Positions 1-9,279 of a stretch of DNA of 64,000 nucleotides are shown one piece after another. Both the position numbers and the translations under genes were made by a program. The stretch comes from Fibrella forsythiae (GTDB taxonomy: Bacteria > Bacteroidota > Bacteroidia > Cytophagales > Spirosomataceae), in NCBI RefSeq assembly GCF_017353175.1, contig NZ_JAFMYW010000006.1, positions 124,001 through 188,000 on the forward strand, given 5' to 3'. Below the pieces are notes generated by a model. The model did no database searches. It saw only the letters and a list, made by a program, of their open reading frames with translations, and was not told where the DNA came from. Each line of letters opens with the position of its first letter. Position 1 is the stretch's first letter.

Positions 1-1257
1 CGGAATGTTGGCCATCAGATCAATATTGCCCGATTCCGTTATCAGGATATTATTCTCCAGTCGAATACCGATTCCCTCTTCACGTATGTAGATACCCGGT
101 TCGCAGGTAAAAACCATTCCTGGCTCGAAACGGCGATATTTATTACCCACATCGTGCACATCCAGGCCAAGGAAGTGCGATGTGCCGTGCATAAAGTACT
201 TCTTGTAGAGCGGCGTATCGGGGTCTTGTTTGGCAACCTCGTTCCGGTCAAGCAGCCCCAGACCTATGAGCTCTGACTCCATAATTTTCCCCACTTCGCG
301 GTGATACTCATCCCAGATGTTGCCGGTTACCAGCATGGCCTGAGCTGCTTTCATTACGCGCAGCACAGCATCATACACGGCCCGCTGGCGGGGTGTAAAC
401 CGGCCGTTCACTGGTATCGTACGGGTCATATCGGCATTGTAATTAGCGTACTCAGCACCTAGATCGAGCAGGATCAGATCGCCATCCTGGCATTGCGCCG
501 AATTCTCGATGTAGTGTAACACACACGCATTTTTGCCCGACGCAATGATGGGCGTATACGCGGCCCCTCGCGACCGATTGCGCAGAAACTCATGCATCAT
601 CTCTGCTTCAATTTCGTATTCCCAAACGCCTGGTTTCACGAATTTGAGCAACCGCCTGAACATGCCATCGGTAATGTCGCAGGCTCGTTGCAACAGCTCC
701 ACTTCAATCGGCGATTTGATGGCCCGTAATTGGTGCATCAGTGGCGCTAACCGCCCGAGTTTATGCAGCGGATAGGTATGTTTGAACTGGTCGATATACC
801 GATCGTCCTGAGTTTGTACCGACAGGCCATTGCGGGTGTGCTCATTGGTATTGAGAAAAACCTGATCGGCTTCGAAAATCATCTGCGTGAAAATGCTCTC
901 GAACTGGCTCATCCAGTACACCTGTTTCTGCGGAATACCCGACACCTGCTCGGCTTCGGCTCTGGTCAGTTTATGGCCTTCCCATATCTCGATATGCTCG
1001 CTGGTTTCGCGCAGGAAAAGCACCTCCCGGAATTTTGGGTCAGGGTGTTGGGGAAATACAACCAGCCGCGACTCTTCCTGATCGACGCCTGTTAGGTAGA
1101 AAAGGTCGTTGTTTTGCCGAAATGGCATCGAGCCATCGGCATTCGTGGGCATAATATCATTGGCGTTAAGCACGGCCATGGCCTTATCTGGCAGTAATTG
1201 GGCCAATCGCTGACGATTTTCACTAAAAAGCGAGTTGTTGATGGGCAAATAGCGCAT
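1..1257 (-). CDS. pepP: Xaa-Pro aminopeptidase (M24B), 3' end cut by window
   Basis: This gene runs off the left edge of the window, and 419 codons are visible without a stop. It encodes a cytosolic metallopeptidase that removes the N-terminal residue from peptides with proline in second position. The N-terminal half is the creatinase-like domain. The C-terminal half is a pita-bread domain with the dinuclear metal ligands in family order: the Asp of LLDLGAEY, the Asp of NADMTRT, the His of HGTSHFLGLDVHD, the Glu of CEPGIY and the Glu of GIRLEN. The ATG start gives MRYLPINNSLF, a usual N-terminus for Bacteroidota homologues of about 430 residues, so only a short tail is missing. The gene is divergent from the neighbouring subtilase. 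Confidence 0.93.
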   Translation of the reverse strand, partial: MRYLPINNSLFSENRQRLAQLLPDKAMAVLNANDIMPTNADGSMPFRQNNDLFYLTGVDQEESRLVVFPQHPDPKFREVLFLRETSEHIEIWEGHKLTRAEAEQVSGIPQKQVYWMSQFESIFTQMIFEADQVFLNTNEHTRNGLSVQTQDDRYIDQFKHTYPLHKLGRLAPLMHQLRAIKSPIEVELLQRACDITDGMFRRLLKFVKPGVWEYEIEAEMMHEFLRNRSRGAAYTPIIASGKNACVLHYIENSAQCQDGDLILLDLGAEYANYNADMTRTIPVNGRFTPRQRAVYDAVLRVMKAAQAMLVTGNIWDEYHREVGKIMESELIGLGLLDRNEVAKQDPDTPLYKKYFMHGTSHFLGLDVHDVGNKYRRFEPGMVFTCEPGIYIREEGIGIRLENNILITESGNIDLMANIP

Positions 1258-1390
1258 AAAACGAGTTTACCAGTTAGGATGTATTGACTAACCTTGCACT
1301 TATTTCTGACCGAAACAGTCAGTTGCCAGGTTCGTTCAGGCTGCAACTACAGCCTTACAACCCAAAACCGCAACCCTATTCGACAAAATT

Positions 1391-2923
1391 GTGCGTATAT
1401 CTAGTTTACTTCTGTTCCTTCTGCTTAGCCTCTCAACACAGGCCCGGCCGATAACCTACTGGATTTTGCTGACCGATAAGCAGGTAACTGATAAGCCAGC
1501 CTTGTCTCCATCGGCCCTTGCGAATCGGAGCAGCCTGCAGTTGCCCATCGACGATACGGATCGTCCGGTCTCGGCTACCTACCTGGACAAACTTACCCAG
1601 CTTGGCGTTCAGATCAATTGCCGGTCACGCTGGTTCAACGCCGTATCAGCCACGCTAACGCCCGCGCAACACCACCAGGTCAGCCAGTTACCGTTTGTAC
1701 GCGAGGTGCGCCCTATTGACCCGTCGATCACCATCGCCAGTCGCTCAACTGGCCATATAGAGCAGGCCAAATTGGCACCCGTTATGTCGCAGATTCAGGC
1801 GGCAGCTTTCGCTACGGAGAACCTGACAGGCCGTTTTGTGCAGGTAGGCGTGGTTGATGCCGGTTTCTTCGGGGCCGATTCAGCCGCCGTTCTGAAACCG
1901 ATTGCCGTTCGCGGGGGCTTCCGGCAGGTACGTGATTATGTAAACCGGCCAAACACAAAGAATAATCTGTTCCGTACGCTCGAAACCATGTCAGATATGC
2001 ACGGTACGGAAGTACTGGCCGCCATTGCGGGCTACGACCCGGTGGGTAACCTACAGTTGGGGCTCGGGTATGACGCTACGTTTTACCTGGCTCGTACCGA
2101 CGCTGGAAACCGCGAATTTCGGGGTGAAGAAGACAATTGGGTACAAGCCATCGAATGGCTCGATAGCCTGGGCGTTCGTCTGGTGAATACATCGCTTGGT
2201 TACGCAAAAGGATTCTCGAACCCCAGCGAAAACTACCAGCCCGCCCAGATGGACGGTCATACCAGCCTGATCAGCCGGGCGGCTCAACTGGCTGCCGACA
2301 AAAAGGGCATGCTGATTATCGTATCGGCAGGCAACGAAGGTGATGACCGGAGCTGGCGCATCATTAGCACGCCCGCCGATGCAGAGGGTGTTATTGCGGT
2401 TGGGGCTACCAATTCGCGGCTCTGGAACCGCATCGGGTATAGCAGTATTGGCCCCGAAACCCTGGCTTATCTGAAACCGAACGTGTCCTGCTTTTCGCTC
2501 TACGGAACCTCGCTGGCAGCACCGGTCATTACTGGTTTCGCTGCTTGTCTGATGCAGGCGAATCCCAAGTTAACCAATCGCCAGGTACGTACACTGATCG
2601 AGAAATCATCACATCTGTATCCGTACGGAAATAATTTCGTGGGGTATGGCGTACCGCAGGCCTCACGGGCGCTGGCTCTCTTGCGGGGACAGGAATTACC
2701 CGAAACCGCCCGGTCAATCAATGCCTCGGGGAAAGTGCTTACGCTACCAGTTGATACTGCTGAAACCCTGGTCTCCCTCTTTCACAAGAAAGATGCAACT
2801 CATGTGCTTCACCAGGAGGCTGTGAAAGTCAGTAATGGGAAAATAACTTTCCGCCGGTCTGCAGATGTGAAACAGACGACCATCGATCTGAAAACGCAGG
2901 TTATCGAGGTTATGTGGGAATAA
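1391..2923 (+). CDS. Secreted subtilisin-like serine protease (S8)
   Basis: The 510-residue product has a hydrophobic signal peptide over residues 1-18, with likely cleavage after TQA, so it should be exported. The S8 catalytic triad is readable: Asp156 in VVDAGFFG, His204 in DMHGTEV and Ser374 in YGTSLAAP. The oxyanion Asn315 lies in VSAGNEG. Residues 20-115 resemble an inhibitor-like propeptide. The last 80 residues after the catalytic domain are too short to recognise as a type IX sorting domain. The start is GTG. No linked secretion or immunity gene is present, and the substrate cannot be inferred. The class is certain; the specific role is unknown. Confidence 0.92.
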   Translation: MRISSLLLFLLLSLSTQARPITYWILLTDKQVTDKPALSPSALANRSSLQLPIDDTDRPVSATYLDKLTQLGVQINCRSRWFNAVSATLTPAQHHQVSQLPFVREVRPIDPSITIASRSTGHIEQAKLAPVMSQIQAAAFATENLTGRFVQVGVVDAGFFGADSAAVLKPIAVRGGFRQVRDYVNRPNTKNNLFRTLETMSDMHGTEVLAAIAGYDPVGNLQLGLGYDATFYLARTDAGNREFRGEEDNWVQAIEWLDSLGVRLVNTSLGYAKGFSNPSENYQPAQMDGHTSLISRAAQLAADKKGMLIIVSAGNEGDDRSWRIISTPADAEGVIAVGATNSRLWNRIGYSSIGPETLAYLKPNVSCFSLYGTSLAAPVITGFAACLMQANPKLTNRQVRTLIEKSSHLYPYGNNFVGYGVPQASRALALLRGQELPETARSINASGKVLTLPVDTAETLVSLFHKKDATHVLHQEAVKVSNGKITFRRSADVKQTTIDLKTQVIEVMWE

Positions 2924-2950
2924 AATAGCCCTACCAAACAAACGTGACCG

Positions 2951-3916
2951 TTACAGGTAAGCGCCTTTCAACAGGTAATTCTGTACGTAGTCGGTAATGC
3001 CCTGTTCCAGCGTATGAAAAGGGCGTTCGTAGCCAATGGAACGAAGCTTACCCATGTTGGCCTGGGTGTAATATTGATACTTGTCGCGAATGTCGATGGG
3101 CGTATCAATAAAGTCGATCTGCGGATCGCGGTGCATGGCAGCGAAGGTGCTGTTTGCCAGATCGAGGAAGGTGCGGGCGGTGCCGCTGCCGAGGTTATAA
3201 ATACCTGAGTTACGGCGGTGGTGCATCAGAAACAGGCACACATCAACTACATCTTTCACGTACACAAAGTCACGCATCTGCCCTCCGTCCGTAAAATCCG
3301 GATTGTGTGAGCGAAACAGCTTCATCCGGTCTGTTTTCGAGATCTGGTGGTAGGCATGAAAGATCACCGATGCCATTCGCCCTTTGTGGTATTCGTTGGG
3401 GCCGTAGACATTAAAAAATTTGAGCCCCGCCCAGAAGAACGGTTTCCGTTCCTGCGATAATGCCCAGATATCGAACTCGTTTTTAGATTCTCCGTAGGGG
3501 TTGAGCGGCTTTAATTGGGGAATGACCGACTCGTTATCATCGTAACCACACTCGCCAAGGCCATAGGTTGCAGCAGATGACGCATAGACAAGGGGAATCT
3601 GATACTCAATGCATTTTTCCCAGATCTTCTTCGAGTAGGCTACGTTCAGATGCTCGAAAACGGCGTAGTCGAACTCGGTAGTGTCGGTGCGGGCACCGAT
3701 GTGGAACAGGAATTCAACCTCTTGATAATTCGCGTCGAGCCAGCTGAAAAACTGCTCACGCTCCACAAATTCCTGGATATGCTTATCATCGAGATTTGCC
3801 TTCTTGTCGGGGTTCGAGAAGTCATCGACAGCGATGATGTAATTAAAGTTTTCCGCGTTTAACTTATTAATCAAACAACTGCCTATAAAACCGGCAGCCC
3901 CCGTCACAATAATCAT
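2951..3916 (-). CDS. hldD: ADP-L-glycero-D-manno-heptose-6-epimerase
   Basis: This cytosolic NADP-dependent SDR-type epimerase makes ADP-L-glycero-D-manno-heptose for the LPS inner core. The Rossmann motif TGAAGFIG is at residues 5-12. The Tyr141/Lys145 pair lies in NPYGESK. The C-terminal signature DKYQYYTQA separates this family from other sugar epimerases. The length of 321 residues is normal for RfaD/HldD. It converges with the subtilase gene, leaving a gap of about 27 bp. The nearby lpxB also belongs to LPS assembly but is on the other strand, so the two are not one operon. Confidence 0.95.
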   Translation of the reverse strand: MIIVTGAAGFIGSCLINKLNAENFNYIIAVDDFSNPDKKANLDDKHIQEFVEREQFFSWLDANYQEVEFLFHIGARTDTTEFDYAVFEHLNVAYSKKIWEKCIEYQIPLVYASSAATYGLGECGYDDNESVIPQLKPLNPYGESKNEFDIWALSQERKPFFWAGLKFFNVYGPNEYHKGRMASVIFHAYHQISKTDRMKLFRSHNPDFTDGGQMRDFVYVKDVVDVCLFLMHHRRNSGIYNLGSGTARTFLDLANSTFAAMHRDPQIDFIDTPIDIRDKYQYYTQANMGKLRSIGYERPFHTLEQGITDYVQNYLLKGAYL

Positions 3917-4275
3917 AGAGAACTTCTGTTAAACGTCTGGCCTATGTGCTACTAACTATAAAATGTACAATTCCTGAAATTGGACTGTAAAGGTACGGGC
4001 TTTAACAGGAGGAAACTATAACGTATTCTTTTAAAAAATAGTACTATTAGAAGACTCAACGAAACATGACCAGCAGAATGTATACTTATATGGGTTAGTC
4101 GTCCAGCTCAAATTACACTCACGTAACCCGTTTTTATCAATTAGCAGACTCCAATTTTCGCGCAAATGCCTATTCGCGTCGTTTGTACTTTACCGCTATC
4201 GGGCAAAAAGGCGTACTTTTGCGCCCGTAAAACAGTCGGCGTTGTCTGGTAACCGCCGAAAACTAACCAGATGCA
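3917..4275. other. Intergenic region between divergent hldD and queD
   Basis: No gene is supported in these 359 bases; the only frames are of about ten codons. A TAnnTTTG-type -7 element (TACTTTTG at 4214-4221) lies 54 bp before the queD start, but no TTG lies at the expected 19-21 bp upstream of it. A weaker TACCTTTA on the minus strand near 3986-3993 could serve hldD. A five-codon frame starting at 4271 overlaps the queD start codon out of frame. Confidence 0.5.
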
Positions 4276-4692
4276 ATGGTATACATAAGTCGAAAAGAAC
4301 ATTTCAACGCTGCCCACCGGTTATTCAACCCAAACTGGTCTGAGGAGCGCAATAAAGAAGTATTTGGTCCCTGCGCCAATCATAACTGGCACGGCCATAA
4401 CTTCGAACTGATCGTCACGGTAAAAGGCGAACCGGACCCCGATACGGGTTTTGTGATTGACCTGAAGGTGCTGGGTGACGTGATTAAACGGGAGATCATC
4501 GAGCAACTGGATCATAAAAACATTAATCTGGATGTACCGTTCATGCAGGGTAAAATGGCCAGTTGCGAGATTCTGGTGATAGAGATCTGGCGCCTGCTCG
4601 ATCAGGCACTTTCTCCGCTGACAGAAGCACGGCTCCATCAGATTCGCCTGTACGAAACAGAGCGGAATTTTGTCGATTATTACGGAGAGTAA
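4276..4692 (+). CDS. queD: 6-carboxytetrahydropterin synthase (QueD/PTPS family)
   Basis: This T-fold enzyme converts dihydroneopterin triphosphate to 6-carboxy-tetrahydropterin in the pathway to preQ0 and queuosine, or acts as a pyruvoyl-tetrahydropterin synthase relative. The three zinc ligands are His14 (FNAAHRL) and His39/His41 (NWHGH). Cys33 is the catalytic cysteine, the Asp-His pair is in QLDHKNIN, and the pterin-binding Glu is in YETERN near the end. Full length is 138 residues. The chosen ATG gives MVYISRKEHF, the usual PTPS N-terminus. No other que gene is adjacent, so the queuosine assignment rests on the family and the catalytic Cys. Confidence 0.9.
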   Translation: MVYISRKEHFNAAHRLFNPNWSEERNKEVFGPCANHNWHGHNFELIVTVKGEPDPDTGFVIDLKVLGDVIKREIIEQLDHKNINLDVPFMQGKMASCEILVIEIWRLLDQALSPLTEARLHQIRLYETERNFVDYYGE

Positions 4693-4701
4693 ACGATAAT
4701 T

Positions 4702-4793
4702 AAGAAGTAGAAAGTAAGAATGAAGCGTGGCTCCGCTAGCAGCATAGTGCGTGTGTAAGCTGCGTCACGCTTCATTCTTACTTTCTACTTCTT
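4702..4793. repeat. Perfect 28-bp inverted repeat filling the queD-lpxB spacer
   Basis: The arms 4702-4729 and 4766-4793 are perfect reverse complements separated by 36 bp. The left arm is purine-rich (AAGAAGTAGAAAGTAAGAA). The right arm ends nine bases before the lpxB ATG, so transcripts entering lpxB would carry a very stable hairpin next to the start codon. There is no T-run that would make it a classical terminator. Confidence 0.9.
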
Positions 4794-4802
4794 GACTCAC
4801 CT

Positions 4803-5927
4803 ATGACCTACTACCTCATTGCTGGTGAACGTTCGGGCGATCTGCACGGTGCCAACCTGATTCGGGCAATCCGGGAGCACGATACCGATGCGCAGGTGCG
4901 TGCCTGGGGTGGCGAGCAGATGGAGGATGCCGGCGCTACGCTGGTAAAACACTACCGCGATCTGGCGTTTATGGGCTTTTGGGAAGTAGCCAGGAATCTG
5001 GGCACCATCCGCCGGAACATGCACGACTGCCAGGCGGATGTATTGGCTCACCGGCCTGATGTGCTCGTGCTGATCGACTATGCCGGTTTCAATCTACGTA
5101 TGGCCAAATGGGCCAGGAAGCAGGGCATTCGGGTATTCTATTATATCTCTCCTAAAGTGTGGGCCTGGAATCAGCGGCGGGCGCTGGCGATCAAAGCCAA
5201 TGTAGACAGGCTTTTTGTTATTCTTCCGTTCGAAAAAACGTTTTTCAATCAGTACAATTACGAGGTCGAGTATGTTGGCAATCCGCTGCTCGATGCACTG
5301 GCCAATCACCAGCCTAATGAGGCGGCCGTTACCCAACTCAATCGGAGCGACAGGCCCTTGATTGCATTGCTACCGGGTAGCCGCCGACAGGAGATTACGG
5401 CCATATTGCCCGTTATGCTCCAAACGACCCGCCAATTCCCGAACTACCGGTTTGTGGTAGGAACCGTTAGTAACCTGCCTGATGAACTGTATGACGGGCT
5501 TCTGGCCAATTATGCATCTGTTGAACGCGTTGCCGACGCAGCCTACGATCTGTTGAACGCCGCAACGGCCGCCCTGGTAACATCGGGCACGGCAACTCTC
5601 GAAACAGCGCTGCTGAACGTACCGCAGGTTGTCTGCTACCGAACGTCGTGGCTGAGCTATGCCATTGCCAGCCGTGTCATTGCGGTACCTTACATTTCAC
5701 TGGTAAATCTGATTGTCGACAACCCGCTAGTTACGGAGCTTATCCAGGACGATCTCACGCCTTCGCGTACGGCCGACGAATTAAGCGCTATACTTCCGGG
5801 CGGTGCTCGACGCGCTGAGGTGCTGGCCGGGTACGTTGATTTGCAGCAGCGAATGGGCGAACCGGGCGCATCAGAACGGACGGGAGCCGCGATGGTCAGC
5901 ACGCTACGCCAAATGATGACCCGCTGA
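4803..5927 (+). CDS. lpxB: Lipid-A-disaccharide synthase
   Basis: This peripheral membrane glycosyltransferase (GT19) joins UDP-2,3-diacylglucosamine and lipid X into the lipid A disaccharide. Family motifs include AGERSGDLHGANL at the N-terminus, GGEQMEDAG, the SPKVWAWNQRR stretch near residue 120, YVGNPLLDAL, and the nucleotide-binding PGSRRQEI. The 374-residue length is typical. The gene follows queD across a hairpin-filled spacer, and its stop codon directly abuts the stop of the convergent kinase gene with no gap. Together with hldD it shows that the host makes LPS. Confidence 0.95.
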   Translation: MTYYLIAGERSGDLHGANLIRAIREHDTDAQVRAWGGEQMEDAGATLVKHYRDLAFMGFWEVARNLGTIRRNMHDCQADVLAHRPDVLVLIDYAGFNLRMAKWARKQGIRVFYYISPKVWAWNQRRALAIKANVDRLFVILPFEKTFFNQYNYEVEYVGNPLLDALANHQPNEAAVTQLNRSDRPLIALLPGSRRQEITAILPVMLQTTRQFPNYRFVVGTVSNLPDELYDGLLANYASVERVADAAYDLLNAATAALVTSGTATLETALLNVPQVVCYRTSWLSYAIASRVIAVPYISLVNLIVDNPLVTELIQDDLTPSRTADELSAILPGGARRAEVLAGYVDLQQRMGEPGASERTGAAMVSTLRQMMTR

Positions 5928-8189
5928 TTATTTTTTAGGCAGGCAGTTCTCGTCTGACAAACTGCGCGGGCGAATTTCCCAGCTTACCTGGTTGTTCGAC
6001 ATTTTTTTCATTTCCATTCGTTTCAACTTGGAAATATCTTCCGAGTACGTCCCAAACAGCAATTCATGCTGCGTACGAATCAACTCGGCCCGCCGTACTG
6101 CCGACTTTCGCAGGCTATCGTCGTACACGGGATTACAATGAACGAAAGCCCATACGTACGGATTCAATTCGCCTGTCTTTTCGTAGGTTCTGGAATACTG
6201 CTGAAAACGCTTTAGTGACGTGGCGTATGATTCGTTCGGGTCGAGCTGCACCACACTTCCGTTGGCAGATGGCTCCGTATCAACGGCAAATAAGAGCAAC
6301 AGCAGGATAACCACCACACCGCCAATCAGTAACGGCCGGTTCTTCGATTTCTTCGCCGCTTCATATACCTCTCCCACCCGCTTGTTGACCCGGTCGGAGT
6401 CAAAGCGGGTAGCCACTTTTTTCAGCCGACTCTTCGTCGATTCAATCAGGCTGGTAGCCGGTGCCAGTGCATTTTTAGGTGGTTCAGGTACGTTCGTAGT
6501 GGCTGGTTTTGTTACCAGGTGTTTACCGACTTCTGTGTGTACAGGTGTGAATGCCTCCGTATGTTGCTCACCGTCTGGTGCAGCGTGATCAGCAGCTTGA
6601 TCAGGTACGTTGTTTGCTGCTGCTTTGGGTTCAGCCCAATCAGAGGCAGGCTCTGTAACAGCCGACATTGCTGACGCCGGGGTTGGGAGATCGTCGATTG
6701 CGGCGGTCGGCTCACTAATTGCCCGGTCGATTTCAGCTTCCGGTTGCTGCCCAGCGTCAATTGTTTCGTTAGCGCTAGCCTGCTCTTCGATCTCCATCGA
6801 CGGATCGAACTCGGCAGTGAAATGCTGTGTAGCGCCAGGTACGTTGCCGAATGCTTCAGGGTACGTACCTGACGATATTGGGGCGCTGCCTAATCTGGCC
6901 GGCGAATCCGGTGTATCGGCAGGCGAATTTTCATCCACGGCTGAAGCCGATTTTCCCGGCAGAAATGGGTCAACAGACGAATCGAACAGCTCGGTTTGGG
7001 CTGTATACGGAACCGGCTTACTCTCGGGATTACTTTCCGGCTGTTCAGGTGTACCCGTAGGGTCTGGCAACGTAGCCGCCTCCGCTTCACGATCAGGTAC
7101 GTTGTCGGCGGTGTTGGTCGGTGGCTCCTCAACAAGTTGGTTGATAGGCTGGATTAGCGCTGCCTGCATTCGGGCTTGTTGCAGCCTGGCGGTCAGCTCC
7201 GGAATGTCGGCTTTATCTACGACTGGATCCAGCGCCTCGATCACGGCCTCCCAGTTCTGACGGCGAAATGCCTGTTCGGCGTCATTGATACGCGGCTGTA
7301 ATTCAAGCAAATCCAGTAATGCCCGCGCCGACTGCACCCGTTCATCGGGACTTACGATCAAACATTTGCGAATTAGTTGCTGATACGGTTGGGGCACTGT
7401 TCGCAGGTCATCCGGGAAACGTTCTTCAGTAGCCATTCGCCAGAACGCATAGGCCTCTTCACGCTGCGTTTCCGGAAATGACTTACGGGCAATCATGTGT
7501 TTACCCGTAATTAACTCGTACAGAATGATACCGAATGACCACAGATCAGCATTATAATCAATGTTTTCGGTTCGCAGTTGCTCAGGGGCCATGTAGGTTA
7601 CAGTGCCGATACGCATGCTATTCTGCACAAAAGCCCGCGCTGCTTCGGGGTGGTCGGTCATCATTTTACTGATTCCGAAGTCAACGATCACCGGCCGGTA
7701 GGCAATACCTTCCGAGTCGCTATATCGGACCAGCAACACGTTTTCGGGCTTGATGTCGCGGTGTACAATACCGTGCGTATGCAGGTGCGAGAGGCCAAGC
7801 AGAAATTCAGAGACGAACCGCTGTTGTTGCAGATTCGACAACCCCGCCCACGATAGCGCCGTGTTGGTCAGGTTTCCGTCACGGTAATACCGCATGACCA
7901 GAAATTCGTAAGTACCAAACGGAGTTGCATAGCGGCCGTAGTAGAGGTAGCGCACCACAAACCGGTTAACGGGTACAGCCTGGGTATTGGCGTATTCTTT
8001 TTCGAGGGTCAGGGCATTGTCATCAACGCTGTATAACCGACGCTTGATAGCGACTTCTTCGTTGGTTTCCAGATCAACGCCCCGATAAATTTCTCCATGT
8101 CCGCCCCTGGCCAGAGGCATAGCATAGTCACAGGCAAACTGCCGGGTGAATTCGTCGTAGGTGAGAAATTGCTGTTTACGGTATTCCAC
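5928..8189 (-). CDS. Membrane Ser/Thr protein kinase, last gene of a T6SS-linked operon
   Basis: The 753-residue protein has a Hanks-type kinase domain at residues 21-295. The glycine loop is ARGGHGEIY, the catalytic Lys is 49, the catalytic Asp is 145 in HRDIKPEN, DFG is at 170-172 and APE at 201-203. About 300 residues of Pro/Glu/Ala-rich, low-complexity linker follow. A single membrane helix near residue 630 (LLIGGVVVILLLLL) leaves about 110 residues outside the cytoplasm. The topology resembles PknB and PpkA. It lies 31 bp downstream of a PP2C phosphatase and follows tssO- and tssK-like genes, so a role in switching secretion by phosphorylation is likely but inferred. The linker DNA carries six copies of the GGTACGT motif. 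Confidence 0.9.
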   Translation of the reverse strand: MEYRKQQFLTYDEFTRQFACDYAMPLARGGHGEIYRGVDLETNEEVAIKRRLYSVDDNALTLEKEYANTQAVPVNRFVVRYLYYGRYATPFGTYEFLVMRYYRDGNLTNTALSWAGLSNLQQQRFVSEFLLGLSHLHTHGIVHRDIKPENVLLVRYSDSEGIAYRPVIVDFGISKMMTDHPEAARAFVQNSMRIGTVTYMAPEQLRTENIDYNADLWSFGIILYELITGKHMIARKSFPETQREEAYAFWRMATEERFPDDLRTVPQPYQQLIRKCLIVSPDERVQSARALLDLLELQPRINDAEQAFRRQNWEAVIEALDPVVDKADIPELTARLQQARMQAALIQPINQLVEEPPTNTADNVPDREAEAATLPDPTGTPEQPESNPESKPVPYTAQTELFDSSVDPFLPGKSASAVDENSPADTPDSPARLGSAPISSGTYPEAFGNVPGATQHFTAEFDPSMEIEEQASANETIDAGQQPEAEIDRAISEPTAAIDDLPTPASAMSAVTEPASDWAEPKAAANNVPDQAADHAAPDGEQHTEAFTPVHTEVGKHLVTKPATTNVPEPPKNALAPATSLIESTKSRLKKVATRFDSDRVNKRVGEVYEAAKKSKNRPLLIGGVVVILLLLLFAVDTEPSANGSVVQLDPNESYATSLKRFQQYSRTYEKTGELNPYVWAFVHCNPVYDDSLRKSAVRRAELIRTQHELLFGTYSEDISKLKRMEMKKMSNNQVSWEIRPRSLSDENCLPKK

Positions 8190-8220
8190 GGTTATGACAA
8201 ATCAACGACCAATGAATAGG

Positions 8221-9228
8221 CTACGAAAATAAACGCTGAATCCAGGTACGGTTTTCCTGCTGTCGCCAGCGTGCTTCTTCCTCATCATCCATCGTAAACT
8301 GAAACGAATCAGGTGCTACAGTCACAGCACTGGCAGTCGGTTCGGGCTCAGGCTCCTGAACCGGCGATTGCGCAAGGGTCAAATCTGGTGGCGATAGCTG
8401 CGCCTGAACCTGAGGCAATACAATCGGAACTACATCATCGGACAGGAGTGATGGCTCGATTGGTTCAGTCTCGGCGACCCGGATCAGGTATCCAGAATAA
8501 TTATCACGCGATTGATCCGCACAGTTATCGAGCATTACTTCTACTTTCTGCTTGTCGGTGAGCGTGTGACTCAGCAACGTCTGGGTGAGCTCGTCATTGG
8601 TAATACTTTCCAGAACGCCGTCGGTACAGAGAAAGAAATAATCGTCGGGAGCTACATCCTGCGTTACATAAACGGTTGCCTGCGTGGGATTAGCGCTTCC
8701 CTGAATGGCCCGGGTTATAACGTTGCGGCGCGGGTGCGTGGCCACTTCGTCGGGCGATATCTGACCTGCCCGCACCAGCTCGTTCACCAGCGAATGGTCG
8801 TTAGTCTGGTGCAGAATTTGTCCATTACGAATATGATATACCCGGCTATCGCCAATGTGGGCAATGGTAACGCCACGGTCGTGCAGGCAAAGCAGCGTCA
8901 AGGTGGTTGACATGCCGGCCAGATTAGCGTCAGTCTCTTCGGCTATTGCCCGGTCGAATGCTTCTTCTACGGTGAGCAGGGCGGCACGTATAAACGTAGA
9001 ATCTACGGCTTCCTGCTGGTGCATACGGGCATAGGCTACTATTGTTTCGCCCGCCAGCAAACTGGCCAGTTCGCCACGCTGTGCGCCTCCCACGCCATCG
9101 CAAACCACAAACAGGCGGTCGGCGGGTGTGGCCCGACCAACGGCAGGCACCACGTAGTCTTCGTTGTTATCTCGGCGTCCCTGCCTTGTGAACCCCACCG
9201 GGGGATATATGGATACCACTCGATTCAT
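8221..9228 (-). CDS. PP2C-family Ser/Thr protein phosphatase
   Basis: This Mn/Mg-dependent phosphatase of the Stp1/PppA type has 335 residues. Metal-binding motifs are visible: RRDNNED at 18-24, CDGVGG at 43-48, HIGDSRVY, the CTDGVLE segment and SRDNYS. After residue 250 the protein continues into a Pro/Glu-rich tail without a clear fold and ends in WIQRLFS. No signal peptide or membrane helix is present, so it should be cytosolic. Its place between a tssO-like gene and a Ser/Thr kinase in a tight operon mirrors the PpkA/PppA pair that controls some subtype i T6SSs. The biochemical call is firm and the T6SS role is inferred. Confidence 0.92.
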   Translation of the reverse strand: MNRVVSIYPPVGFTRQGRRDNNEDYVVPAVGRATPADRLFVVCDGVGGAQRGELASLLAGETIVAYARMHQQEAVDSTFIRAALLTVEEAFDRAIAEETDANLAGMSTTLTLLCLHDRGVTIAHIGDSRVYHIRNGQILHQTNDHSLVNELVRAGQISPDEVATHPRRNVITRAIQGSANPTQATVYVTQDVAPDDYFFLCTDGVLESITNDELTQTLLSHTLTDKQKVEVMLDNCADQSRDNYSGYLIRVAETEPIEPSLLSDDVVPIVLPQVQAQLSPPDLTLAQSPVQEPEPEPTASAVTVAPDSFQFTMDDEEEARWRQQENRTWIQRLFS

Positions 9229-9279
9229 ACGCTGAGTTTTTTCGCTGCGCTTCTGTTGCCTGTCGATATCGCTAGTCCG

